Shown: piece by piece, positions 31,496 through 45,900 of the stretch | How positions within the stretch are numbered: the first letter of the stretch is position 1 | How the letters are laid out: each line of letters begins with the position of its first letter | Assembly (NCBI GenBank): GCA_963680875.1 | Contig: OY804579.1 | Location: forward strand, 79,845,095 to 79,909,094 | Origin: Bathymodiolus brooksi | Lineage: Eukaryota > Mollusca > Bivalvia > Mytilida > Modiolidae | DNA length: 64,000 nt | Direction: 5' to 3' | The notes under the pieces: model-generated | What the model was told of the DNA's origin: nothing | What the model saw: the letters and a program-made list of their open reading frames with translations, nothing else | The model's database searches: none | Program-made: the position numbers and the translations under genes

Positions 31496-34400
31496 CTCAA
31501 ACTCATGATTTAACCTGACCAGGGAACAAACTCATGATTTAACCTGACCAGGGATCAAACTCATGATTTAACCTGACCAGGGAACAAACTCATGATTTAA
31601 CCTGACCAGGGATCAAACTCATGATTTAACCTGACCAGGGAACAAACTCATGATTTAACCTGACCAGGGATCAAACTCATGATTTAACCTGACCAGGGAA
31701 CAAACTCATGATTTAACCTGACCAGGGAACAAACTCATGATTTAACCTGACCAGGGATCAAACTCATGATTTAACCTGACCAGGGAACACACTCATGATT
31801 TAACCTGACCAGGGAACAAACTCATGGTTTAACCTGACCAGGGATCAAACTCATGATTTAACCTAACCAGGGTACAAACTCATGATTTAACCTGACCAGG
31901 GAACAAACTCATGATTTAACCTGACCAGGGATCAAACTCATGATTTAACCTGACCAGGGAACAAACTCATGATTTAACCTGACCAGGGATCAAACTCATG
32001 ATTTAACCTGACCAGGGAACAAACTCATGATTTAACCTGACCAGGGAACAAACTCATGATTTAACCTGACCAGGGAACAAACTCATGATTTAACCTGACC
32101 AGGGAACAAACTCATGATTTAACCTGACCAGGGTACAAACTCATGATTTAACCTGACCAGGGAACAAACTCATGATTTAACCTGACCAGGGATCAAACTC
32201 ATGATTTAACCTGACCAGGGAACAAACTCATGATTTAACCTGACCAGGGAACACACTCATGATTTAACCTGACCAGGGATCAAACTCATGATTTAACCTG
32301 ACCAGGGATCAAACTCATGATTTAACCTGACCAGGGAATAAACTCATGATTTAACCTGACCAGAGATCAAACTCATGATTTAACCTGACCAGGGAACAAA
32401 CTCATGATTTAACCTGACCAGGGAACAAACTCATGATTTAACCTGACCAGGGATCAAACTCATGATTTAACCTGACCAGGGATCAAACTCATGATTTAAC
32501 CTGACCAGGGAACAAACTCATGGTTTAACCTGACCAGGGAACAAACTCATGATTTAACCTGACCAGGGAGGAAACTCATGATTTAACCTGACCAGGGAAC
32601 AAACTCATGATTTAACCTGACCAGGCATCAAACTCATGATTTAACCTGACCAGGGATCACACTCCTGATTTAACCTGGCCAGGGAACAAACTCATGATTT
32701 AACCTGACCAGGGATCAAACTCATGATTTAACCTGACCAGGGAACAAACTCATGGTTTAACCTGACCAGGGAACAAACTCATGATTTAACCTGACCAGGG
32801 AACGACTCATAATTTAACCTGACCAGGGCTCAAACTCATGATTTAACCTGACCAGGGAACAAACTCATGATTTAACCTGACCAGGGAACAAACTCATGAT
32901 TTAACCTGACCAGGGAACAAACTCATGATTTAACCTGACCAGGGATCAAACTCATGATTTAACCTGACCAGGGAACACACTCATGATTTAACCTGACCAG
33001 GGAACAAACTCATGATTTAACCTGACCAGGGATCAAACTCATGATTTAACCTGACCAGGGAACAAACTCATGATTTAACCTGACCAGGGAACAAACTCAT
33101 GATTTAACCTGACCAGGGATCAAACTCATGATTTAATCTGACCAGGGAACAAACTCATGATTTAACCTGACCAGGGAACAAACTCATGATTTAACCTGAC
33201 CAGGGATCAAACTCATGATTTAACCTGACCAGGGAACAAACTCATGATTTAACCTGACCAGGGAACAAACTCATGATTTAACCTGACCAGGGATCAAACT
33301 CATGATTTAACCTGACCAGGGATCAAACTCATGATTTAACCTGACCAGGGAACAAACTCATGGTTTAATCTGACCAGGGAACAAACTCATGATTTAACCT
33401 GACCAGGGAACAAACTCATGATTTAACCTGACCAGGGAACAAACTCATGATTTAACCTGACCAGGGATCACACTCCTGATTTAACCTGACCAGGGAACAA
33501 ACTCATGATTTAACCTGACCAGGGATCAAACTCATGATTTAACCTGACCAGGGAACAAACTCATGGTTTAACCTTACCAGGGAACAAACTCATGATTTAA
33601 CCTGACCAGGGCTCAAACTCATGATTTAACCTGACCAGGGAACAAACTCATGATTTAACCTGACCAGGGATCAAACTCATGATTTAACCTGACCAGGGAA
33701 CAAACTCATGATTTAACCTGACCAGGGATCAAACTCATGATTTAACCTGACCAGGGAACAAACTCATGATTTAACCTGACCAGGGAACAAACTCATGATT
33801 TAACCTGACCAGGGATCAAACTCATGATTTAACCTGACCAGGGAACAAACTCATGATTTAACCTGACCAGGGAACAAACTCCTGATTTAACCTGACCAGG
33901 GATCAAACTCATGATTTAACCTGACCAGGGAACAAACTCATGATTTAACCTGACCAGGGAACAAACTCATGATTTAACCTGACCAGGGATCAAACTCATG
34001 ATTTAACCTGACCAGGGAACAAACTCATGATTTAACCTGACCAGGGAACAAACTCATGGTTTAACCTGACCAGGGAACAAACTAATGATTTAACCTTACC
34101 AGGGATCAAACTTATGATTTAACCTGACTAGGTAACAAACTCATGATTTAACCTGACCAGGGAACAAACTCATGATATAACCTGACCAGGGAACAAACTC
34201 ATGATTTAACCTGACCAGGGATCAAACTCATGATTTAACCTGACCAGGGAACACACTCATGATTTAACCTGACCAGGGATCAAACTCATGATTTAACCTG
34301 ACCAGGGATCAAATGCATGATTTAACCTGACCAGGGAACAAACTCATGATTTAACCTGACCAGGGAACAAACTCATGATTTAACCTGACCAGGGATCAAA

Positions 34401-35155
34401 CTCATGATTTAACCTGACCAGGGAACAAACTCATGATTTAACCTGACCAGGGAACAAACTCATGATTTAACCTGACCAGGGAACAAACTCATGATTTAAC
34501 CTGACCAGGGATCAAACTCATGATTTAACCTGACCAGGGAACAAACTCATGATTTAACCTGACCAGGGATCAAACTCATGATTTAACCTGACCAGGGAAC
34601 AAACTCATGATTTAACCTGACCAGGGAACAAACTCATGATTTAACCTGACCAGGGATCAAACTCATGATTTAACCTGACCAGGGAACAAACTCATGATTT
34701 AACCTGACCAGGGAACAAACTCATGATTTAACCTGACCAGGGATCAAACTCATGATTTAACCTGACCAGGGAACAAACTCATGATTTAACCTGACCAGGG
34801 AACAAACTCATGATTTAACCTGACCAGGGATCAAACTCATGATTTAACCTGACCAGGGAACAAACTCATGATTTAACCTGACCAGGGAACAAACTCATGA
34901 TTTAACCTGACCAGGGAACAAACTCATGATTTAACCTGACCAGGGAACAAACTCATGATTTAACCTGACCAGGGAACAAACTCATGATTTAACCTGACCA
35001 GGGAACAAACTCATGATTTAACCTGACCAGGGATCACACTCCTGATTTAACCTCACCAGGGATCAAACTCATGATTTAACCTGACCAGGGAACACACTCA
35101 TGATTTAACCTGACCAGGGATCAAACTCATGATTTAACCTGACCAGGGATCAAAT
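31496..35155 (+). repeat. Satellite super-block, source of the +6087 duplication
   Basis: Markers at 31496, 32677, 32829, 33612, 34081 (ACTAATG), 34314 and 35155 (AAATGCATG) recur at 37583, 38764, 38916, 39699, 40168, 40401 and 41242, every one at +6087. Confidence 0.88.
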
Positions 35156-37582
35156 GCATGATTTAACCTGACCAGGGAACAAACTCATGATTTAACCTGA
35201 CCAGGGAACAAACTCATGATTTAACCTGACCAGGGATCAAACTCATGATTTAACCTGACCAGGGAACAAACTCATGATTTAACCTGACCAAGGAACAAAC
35301 TCATGATTTAACCTGACCAGGGAACAAACTCATGATTTAACCTGACCAGGGAACAAACTCATGATTTAACCTGACCAGGGAACAAACTCATGATTTAACC
35401 TGACCAGGGAACAAACTCATGATTTAACCTGACCAGGGAACAAACTCATGATTTAACCTGACCAGGGATCACACTCCTGATTTAACCTGACCAGGGAACA
35501 AACTCATGATTTAACCTGACCAGGGATCAAACTCATGATTTAACCTGACCAGGGAACAAACTCATGATTTAACCTGACCAGGGATCAAACTCATGATTTA
35601 ACCTGACCAGGGAACAAACTCATGATTTAACCTGACCAGGGAACAAACTCATGATTTAACCTGACCAGGGAACAAACTCATGATTTAACCTGACCAGGGA
35701 TCAAACTCATGATTTAACCTGACCAGGGAACAAACTCATGATTTAACCTGACCAAGGAACACACTCATGATTTAACCTGACCAGGGATCAAACTCATGAT
35801 TTAACCGGACCAAGGATCAAACTCATGATTTAACCTGACCAGGGAACACTCATGATTTAACCTGACCAGGGAACAAACTCATGATTTAACCTGACCAGGG
35901 AACAAACTCATGATTTAACCTGACCAGGGAACAAACTCATGATTTAACCTGACCAGGGATCAAACTCATGATTTAACCTGACCAGGGAACAAACTCATGA
36001 TTTAACCTGACCAGGGAACAAACTCATGATTTAACCTGACCAGGGAACAAACTCATGGTTTAACCTGACCAGGGATCAAACTCATGATTTAACCTGACCA
36101 GGGATCAAACTCATGATTTAACCTGACCAGGGAACACACTCATGATTTAACCTGACCAGGGAACACACTCATGATTTAACCTGACCAGGGATCAAACTCA
36201 TGATTTAACCTGACCAGGGATCAAATGCATGATTTAACATGACCAGGGAACAAACTCATGATTTAACCTGACCAGGGAACAAACTCATGATTTAACCTGA
36301 CCAGGGATCAAACTCATGATTTAACCTGACCAGGGAACAAACTCATGATTTAACCTGACCAGGGAACAAACTCATGATTTAACCTGACCAGGGAACAAAC
36401 TCATGATTTAACCTGACCAGGGAACAAACTCATGATTTAACCTGACCAGGGAACAAACTCATGATTTAACCTGACCAGGGAACAAACTCATGATTTAACC
36501 TGACCAGGGAACAAACTCATGATTTAACCTGACCAGGGATCACACTCCTGATTTAACCTCACCAGGGAACAAACTCATGATTTAACCTGACCAGGGATCA
36601 AACTCATGATTTAACCTGACCAGGGAACAAACTCATGATTTAACCTGACCAGGGATCAAACTCATGATTTAACCTGACCAGGGAACAAACTCATGATTTA
36701 ACCTGACCAGGGAACAAACTCATGATTTAACCTGACCAGGGAACAAACTCATGATTTAACCTGACCAGGGATCAAACTCATGATTTAACCTGACCAGGGA
36801 ACAAACTCATGATTTAACCTGACCAGGGAACAAACTCATGATTTAACCTGACCAGGGAACAAACTCATGATTTAACCTGACCAGGGATCAAACTCATGAT
36901 TTAACCTGACCAGGGAACACACTCATGATTTAACCTGACCAGGGAACAAACTCATGATTTAACCTGACCAGGGATCAAACTCATGATTTAACCTGACCAG
37001 GGAACAAACTCATGATTTAACCTGACCAGGGAAAAAACTCATGATTTAACCTGACCAGGGATCAAACTCATGATTTAATCTGACCAGGGAACAAACTCAT
37101 GATTTAACCTGACCAGGGAACAAACTCATGATTTAACCTGACCAGGGATCAAACTCATGATTTAACCTGACCAGGGAACAAACTCATGATTTAACCTGAC
37201 CAGGGAACAAACTCATGATTTAACCTGACCAGGGATCAAACTCATGATTTAACCTGACCAGGGATAAAACTCATGATTTAACCTGACCAGGGAACAAACT
37301 CATGGTTTAACCTGACCAGGGAACAAACTCATGATTTAACCTGACCAGGGAACAAACTCATGATTTAACCTGACCAGGGAACAAACTCATGATTTAACCT
37401 GACCAGGGATCACACTCCTGATTTAACCTGACCAGGGAACAAACTCATGATTTAACCTGACCAGGGATCAAACTCATGATTTAACCTGACCAGGGAACAA
37501 ACTCATGGTTTAACCTGACCAGGGAACAAACTCATGATTTAACCTGACCAGGGAACAAACTCATAATTTAACCTGACCAGGG

Positions 37583-40168
37583 CTCAAACTCATGATTTAA
37601 CCTGACCAGGGAACAAACTCATGATTTAACCTGACCAGGGATCAAACTCATGATTTAACCTGACCAGGGAACAAACTCATGATTTAACCTGACCAGGGAT
37701 CAAACTCATGATTTAACCTGACCAGGGAACAAACTCATGATTTAACCTGACCAGGGATCAAACTCATGATTTAACCTGACCAGGGAACAAACTCATGATT
37801 TAACCTGACCAGGGAACAAACTCATGATTTAACCTGACCAGGGATCAAACTCATGATTTAACCTGACCAGGGAACACACTCATGATTTAACCTGACCAGG
37901 GAACAAACTCATGGTTTAACCTGACCAGGGATCAAACTCATGATTTAACCTAACCAGGGTACAAACTCATGATTTAACCTGACCAGGGAACAAACTCATG
38001 ATTTAACCTGACCAGGGATCAAACTCATGATTTAACCTGACCAGGGAACAAACTCATGATTTAACCTGACCAGGGATCAAACTCATGATTTAACCTGACC
38101 AGGGAACAAACTCATGATTTAACCTGACCAGGGAACAAACTCATGATTTAACCTGACCAGGGAACAAACTCATGATTTAACCTGACCAGGGAACAAACTC
38201 ATGATTTAACCTGACCAGGGTACAAACTCATGATTTAACCTGACCAGGGAACAAACTCATGATTTAACCTGACCAGGGATCAAACTCATGATTTAACCTG
38301 ACCAGGGAACAAACTCATGATTTAACCTGACCAGGGAACACACTCATGATTTAACCTGACCAGGGATCAAACTCATGATTTAACCTGACCAGGGATCAAA
38401 CTCATGATTTAACCTGACCAGGGAATAAACTCATGATTTAACCTGACCAGAGATCAAACTCATGATTTAACCTGACCAGGGAACAAACTCATGATTTAAC
38501 CTGACCAGGGAACAAACTCATGATTTAACCTGACCAGGGATCAAACTCATGATTTAACCTGACCAGGGATCAAACTCATGATTTAACCTGACCAGGGAAC
38601 AAACTCATGGTTTAACCTGACCAGGGAACAAACTCATGATTTAACCTGACCAGGGAGGAAACTCATGATTTAAGCTGACCAGGGAACAAACTCATGATTT
38701 AACCTGACCAGGCATCAAACTCATGATTTAACCTGACCAGGGATCACACTCCTGATTTAACCTGGCCAGGGAACAAACTCATGATTTAACCTGACCAGGG
38801 ATCAAACTCATGATTTAACCTGACCAGGGAACAAACTCATGGTTTAACCTGACCAGGGAACAAACTCATGATTTAACCTGACCAGGGAACGACTCATAAT
38901 TTTTCCTGACCAGGGCTCAAACTCATGATTTAACCTGACCAGGGAACAAACTCATGATTTAACCTGACCAGGGAACAAACTCATGATTTAACCTGACCAG
39001 GGAACAAACTCATGATTTAACCTGACCAGGGATCAAACTCATGATTTAACCTGACCAGGGAACACACTCATGATTTAACCTGACCAGGGAACAAACTCAT
39101 GATTTAACCTGACCAGGGATCAAACTCATGATTTAACCTGACCAGGGAACAAACTCATGATTTAACCTGACCAGGGAACAAACTCATGATTTAACCTGAC
39201 CAGGGATCAAACTCATGATTTAATCTGACCAGGGAACAAACTCATGATTTAACCTGACCAGGGAACAAACTCATGATTTAACCTGACCAGGGATCAAACT
39301 CATGATTTAACCTGACCAGGGAACAAACTCATGATTTAACCTGACCAGGGAACAAACTCATGATTTAACCTGACCAGGGATCAAACTCATGATTTAACCT
39401 GACCAGGGATCAAACTCATGATTTAACCTGACCAGGGAACAAACTCATGGTTTAACCTGACCAGGGAACAAACTCATGATTTAACCTGACCAGGGAACAA
39501 ACTCATGATTTAACCTGACCAGGGAACAAACTCATGATTTAACCTGACCAGGGATCACACTCCTGATTTAACCTGACCAGGGAACAAACTCATGATTTAA
39601 CCTGACCAGGGATCAAACTCATGATTTAACCTGACCAGGGAACAAACTCATGGTTTAACCTTACCAGGGAACAAACTCATGATTTAACCTGACCAGGGCT
39701 CAAACTCATGATTTAACCTGACCAGGGAACAAACTCATGATTTAACCTGACCAGGGATCAAACTCATGATTTAACCTGACCAGGGAACAAACTCATGATT
39801 TAACCTGACCAGGGATCAAACTCATGATTTAACCTGACCAGGGAACAAACTCATGATTTAACCTGACCAGGGAACAAACTCATGATTTAACCTGACCAGG
39901 GATCAAACTCATGATTTAACCTGACCAGGGAACAAACTCATGATTTAACCTGACCAGGGAACAAACTCATGATTTAACCTGACCAGGGATCAAACTCATG
40001 ATTTAACCTGACCAGGGAACAAACTCATGATTTAACCTGACCAGGGAACAAACTCATGATTTAACCTGACCAGGGATCAAACTCATGATTTAACCTGACC
40101 AGGGAACAAACTCATGATTTAACCTGACCAGGGAACAAACTCATGGTTTAACCTGACCAGGGAACAAA
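37583..40168 (+). repeat. Satellite super-block, source of the +6433 duplication
   Basis: Markers at 37583, 38764, 38916, 39699 and 40168 recur at 44016, 45197, 45349, 46132 and 46601, all at +6433. The copies at 38916 and 45349 also share a private change (AATTTTTCCTGACC) that is absent from 32829, so these two are the closer pair. Confidence 0.88.
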
Positions 40169-42973
40169 CTAATGATTTAACCTTACCAGGGATCAAACTT
40201 ATGATTTAACCTGACTAGGTAACAAACTCATGATTTAACCTGACCAGGGAACAAACTCATGATATAACCTGACCAGGGAACAAACTCATGATTTAACCTG
40301 ACCAGGGATCAAACTCATGATTTAACCTGACCAGGGAACACACTCATGATTTAACCTGACCAGGGATCAAACTCATGATTTAACCTGACCAGGGATCAAA
40401 TGCATGATTTAACCTGACCAGGGAACAAACTCATGATTTAACCTGACCAGGGAACAAACTCATGATTTAACCTGACCAGGGATCAAACTCATGATTTAAC
40501 CTGACCAGGGAACAAACTCATGATTTAACCTGACCAGGGAACAAACTCATGATTTAACCTGACCAGGGAACAAACTCATGATTTAACCTGACCAGGGATC
40601 AAACTCATGATTTAACCTGACCAGGGAACAAACTCATGATTTAACCTGACCAGGGATCAAACTCATGATTTAACCTGACCAGGGAACAAACTCATGATTT
40701 AACCTGACCAGGGAACAAACTCATGATTTAACCTGACCAGGGATCAAACTCATGATTTAACCTGACCAGGGAACAAACTCATGATTTAACCTGACCAGGG
40801 AACAAACTCATGATTTAACCTGACCAGGGATCAAACTCATGATTTAACCTGACCAGGGAACAAACTCATGATTTAACCTGACCAGGGAACAAACTCATGA
40901 TTTAACCTGACCAGGGATCAAACTCATGATTTAACCTGACCAGGGAACAAACTCATGATTTAACCTGACCAGGGAACAAACTCATGGTTTAACCTGACCA
41001 GGGAACAAACTAATGATTTAACCTTACCAGGGATCAAACTTATGATTTAACCTGACTAGGGAACAAACTCATGATTTAACCTGACCAGGGAACAAACTCA
41101 TGATTTAACCTGACCAGGGAACAAACTCATGATTTAACCTGACCAGGGATCAAACTCATGATTTAACCTGACCAGGGAACACACTCATGATTTAACCTGA
41201 CCAGGGATCAAACTCATGATTTAACCTGACCAGGGATCAAATGCATGATTTAACCTGACCAGGGAACAAACTCATGATTTAACCTGACCAGGGAACAAAC
41301 TCATGATTTAACCTGACCAGGGATCAAACTCATGATTTAACCTGACCAGGGAACAAACTCATGATTTAACCTGACCAAGGAACAAACTCATGATTTAACC
41401 TGACCAGGGAACAAACTCATGATTTAACCTGACCAGGGAACAAACTCATGATTTAACCTGACCAGGGAACAAACTCATGATTTAACCTGACCAGGGAACA
41501 AACTCATGATTTAACCTGACCAGGGAACAAACTCATGATTTAACCTGACCAGGGATCACACTCCTGATTTAACCTGACCAGGGAACAAACTCATGATTTA
41601 ACCTGACCAGGGATCAAACTCATGATTTAACCTGACCAGGGAACAAACTCATGATTTAACCTGACCAGGGATCAAACTCATGATTTAACCTGACCAGGGA
41701 ACAAACTCATGATTTAACCTGACCAGGGAACAAACTCATGATTTAACCTGACCAGGGAACAAACTCATGATTTAACCTGACCAGGGATCAAACTCATGAT
41801 TTAACCTGACCAGGGAACAAACTCATGATTTAACCTGACCAAGGAACACACTCATGATTTAACCTGACCAGGGATCAAACTCATGATTTAACCGGACCAA
41901 GGATCAAACTCATGATTTAACCTGACCAGGGAACACTCATGATTTAACCTGACCAGGGAACAAACTCATGATTTAACCTGACCAGGGAACAAACTCATGA
42001 TTTAACCTGACCAGGGAACAAACTCATGATTTAACCTGACCAGGGATCAAACTCATGATTTAACCTGACCAGGGAACAAACTCATGATTTAACCTGACCA
42101 GGGAACAAACTCATGATTTAACCTGACCAGGGAACAAACTCATGGTTTAACCTGACCAGGGATCAAACTCATGATTTAACCTGACCAGGGATCAAACTCA
42201 TGATTTAACCTGACCAGGGAACACACTCATGATTTAACCTGACCAGGGATCAAACTCATGATTTAACCTGACCAGGGATCAAATGCATGATTTAACATGA
42301 CCAGGGAACAAACTCATGATTTAACCTGACCAGGGAACAAACTCATGATTTAACCTGACCAGGGATCAAACTCATGATTTAACCTGACCAGGGAACAAAC
42401 TCATGATTTAACCTGACCAGGGAACAAACTCATGATTTAACCTGACCAGGGAACAAACTCATGATTTAACCTGACCAGGGAACAAACTCATGATTTAACC
42501 TGACCAGGGAACAAACTCATGATTTAACCTGACCAGGGAACAAACTCATGATTTAACCTGACCAGGGAACAAACTCATGATTTAACCTGACCAGGGATCA
42601 CACTCCTGATTTAACCTCACCAGGGAACAAACTCATGATTTAACCTGACCAGGGATCAAACTCATGATTTAACCTGACCAGGGAACAAACTCATGATTTA
42701 ACCTGACCAGGGATCAAACTCATGATTTAACCTGACCAGGGAACAAACTCATGATTTAACCTGACCAGGGAACAAACTCATGATTTAACCTGACCAGGGA
42801 ACAAACTCATGATTTAACCTGACCAGGGATCAAACTCATGATTTAACCTGACCAGGGAACAAACTCATGATTTAACCTGACCAAGGAACACACTCATGAT
42901 TTAACCTGACCAGGGATCAAACTCATGATTTAACCGGACCAAGGATCAAACTCATCATTTAACCTGACCAGGG
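39699..42973 (+). repeat. Satellite super-block, source of the +7622 duplication
   Basis: Markers at 39699, 40168, 40401, 41009, 41242, 41931 (26-bp monomer), 42284 and 42973 recur at 47321, 47790, 48023, 48631, 48864, 49553, 49906 and 50595, all at +7622. It overlaps the +6433 block, so the events are nested. Confidence 0.88.
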
Positions 42974-45900
42974 AACACTCATGATTTAACCTGACCAGGG
43001 AACAAACTCATGATTTAACCTGACCAGGGAACAAACTCATGATTTAACCTGACCAGGGAACAAACTCATGATTTAACCTGACCAGGGATCAAACTCATGA
43101 TTTAAACTGACCAGGGAAAAAACTCATGATTTAACCTGACCAGGGATCAAACTCATGATTTAACCTGACCAGGGATCAAACTCATGATTTAACCTGACCA
43201 GGGAACAAACTTATGATTTAACCTGACCAGGGAACAAACTCATGATTTAACCTGACCAGGGAACAAACTCATGGTTTAACCTGACCAGGGATCAAACTCA
43301 TGATTTAACCTGACCAGGGAACAAACTCATGATTTAACCTGACCAGGGAACAAACTCATGATTTAACCTGACCAGGGAACAAACTCATGATTTAACCTGA
43401 CCAGGGATCAAACTCATGATTTAACCTGACCAGGGAACAAACTCATGATTTAACCTGACCAGGGAAAAAACTCATGATTTAACCTGACCAGGGATCAAAC
43501 TCATGATTTAATCTGAATAGGGAACAAACTCATGATTTAACCTGACCAGGGAACAAACTCATGATTTAACCTGACCAGGGATCAAACTCATGATTTAACC
43601 TGACCAGGGAACAAACTCATGATTTAACCTGACCAGGGAACAAACTCATGATTTAACCTGACCAGGGATCAAACTCATGATTTAACCTGACCAGGGATCA
43701 AACTCATGATTTAACCTGACCAGGGAACAAACTCATGGTTTAACCTGACCAGGGAACAAACTCATGATTTAACCTGACCAGGGAACAAACTCATGATTTA
43801 ACCTGACCAGGGAACAAACTCATGATTTAACCTGACCAGGGATCACACTCCTGATTTAACCTGACCAGGGAACAAACTCATGATTTAACCTGACCAGGGA
43901 TCAAACTCATGATTTAACCTGACCAGGGAACAAACTCATGGTTTAACCTGACCAGGGAACAAACTCATGATTTAACCTGACCAGGGAACAAACTCATAAT
44001 TTAACCTGACCAGGGCTCAAACTCATGATTTAACCTGACCAGGGAACAAACTCATGATTTAACCTGACCAGGGATCAAACTCATGATTTAACCTGACCAG
44101 GGAACAAACTCATGATTTAACCTGACCAGGGATCAAACTCATGATTTAACCTGACCAGGGAACAAACTCATGATTTAACCTGACCAGGGATCAAACTCAT
44201 GATTTAACCTGACCAGGGAACAAACTCATGATTTAACCTGACCAGGGAACAAACTCATGATTTAACCTGACCAGGGATCAAACTCATGATTTAACCTGAC
44301 CAGGGAACACACTCATGATTTAACCTGACCAGGGAACAAACTCATGGTTTAACCTGACCAGGGATCAAACTCATGATTTAACCTAACCAGGGTACAAACT
44401 CATGATTTAACCTGACCAGGGAACAAACTCATGATTTAACCTGACCAGGGATCAAACTCATGATTTAACCTGACCAGGGAACAAACTCATGATTTAACCT
44501 GACCAGGGATCAAACTCATGATTTAACCTGACCAGGGAACAAACTCATGATTTAACCTGACCAGGGAACAAACTCATGATTTAACCTGACCAGGGAACAA
44601 ACTCATGATTTAACCTGACCAGGGAACAAACTCATGATTTAACCTGACCAGGGTACAAACTCATGATTTAACCTGACCAGGGAACAAACTCATGATTTAA
44701 CCTGACCAGGGATCAAACTCATGATTTAACCTGACCAGGGAACAAACTCATGATTTAACCTGACCAGGGAACACACTCATGATTTAACCTGACCAGGGAT
44801 CAAACTCATGATTTAACCTGACCAGGGATCAAACTCATGATTTAACCTGACCAGGGAATAAACTCATGATTTAACCTGACCAGAGATCAAACTCATGATT
44901 TAACCTGACCAGGGAACAAACTCATGATTTAACCTGACCAGGGAACAAACTCATGATTTAACCTGACCAGGGATCAAACTCATGATTTAACCTGACCAGG
45001 GATCAAACTCATGATTTAACCTGACCAGGGAACAAACTCATGGTTTAACCTGACCAGGGAACAAACTCATGATTTAACCTGACCAGGGAGGAAACTCATG
45101 ATTTAACCTGACCAGGGAACAAACTCATGATTTAACCTGACCAGGCATCAAACTCATGATTTAACCTGACCAGGGATCACACTCCTGATTTAACCTGGCC
45201 AGGGAACAAACTCATGATTTAACCTGACCAGGGATCAAACTCATGATTTAACCTGACCAGGGAACAAACTCATGGTTTAACCTGACCAGGGAACAAACTC
45301 ATGATTTAACCTGACCAGGGAACGACTCATAATTTTTCCTGACCAGGGCTCAAACTCATGATTTAACCTGACCAGGGAACAAACTCATGATTTAACCTGA
45401 CCAGGGAACAAACTCATGATTTAACCTGACCAGGGAACAAACTCATGATTTAACCTGACAAGGGATCAAACTCATGATTTAACCTGACCAGGGAACACAC
45501 TCATGATTTAACCTGACCAGGGAACAAACTCATGATTTAACCTGACCAGGGATCAAACTCATGATTTAACCTGACCAGGGAACAAACTCATGATTTAACC
45601 TGACCAGGGAACAAACTCATGATTTAACCTGACCAGGGATCAAACTCATGATTTAATCTGACCAGGGAACAAACTCATGATTTAACCTGACCAGGGAACA
45701 AACTCATGATTTAACCTGACCAGGGATCAAACTCATGATTTAACCTGACCAGGGAACAAACTCATGATTTAACCTGACCAGGGAACAAACTCATGATTTA
45801 ACCTGACCAGGGATCAAACTCATGATTTAACCTGACCAGGGATCAAACTCATGATTTAACCTGACCAGGGAACAAACTCATGGTTTAACCTGACCAGGGA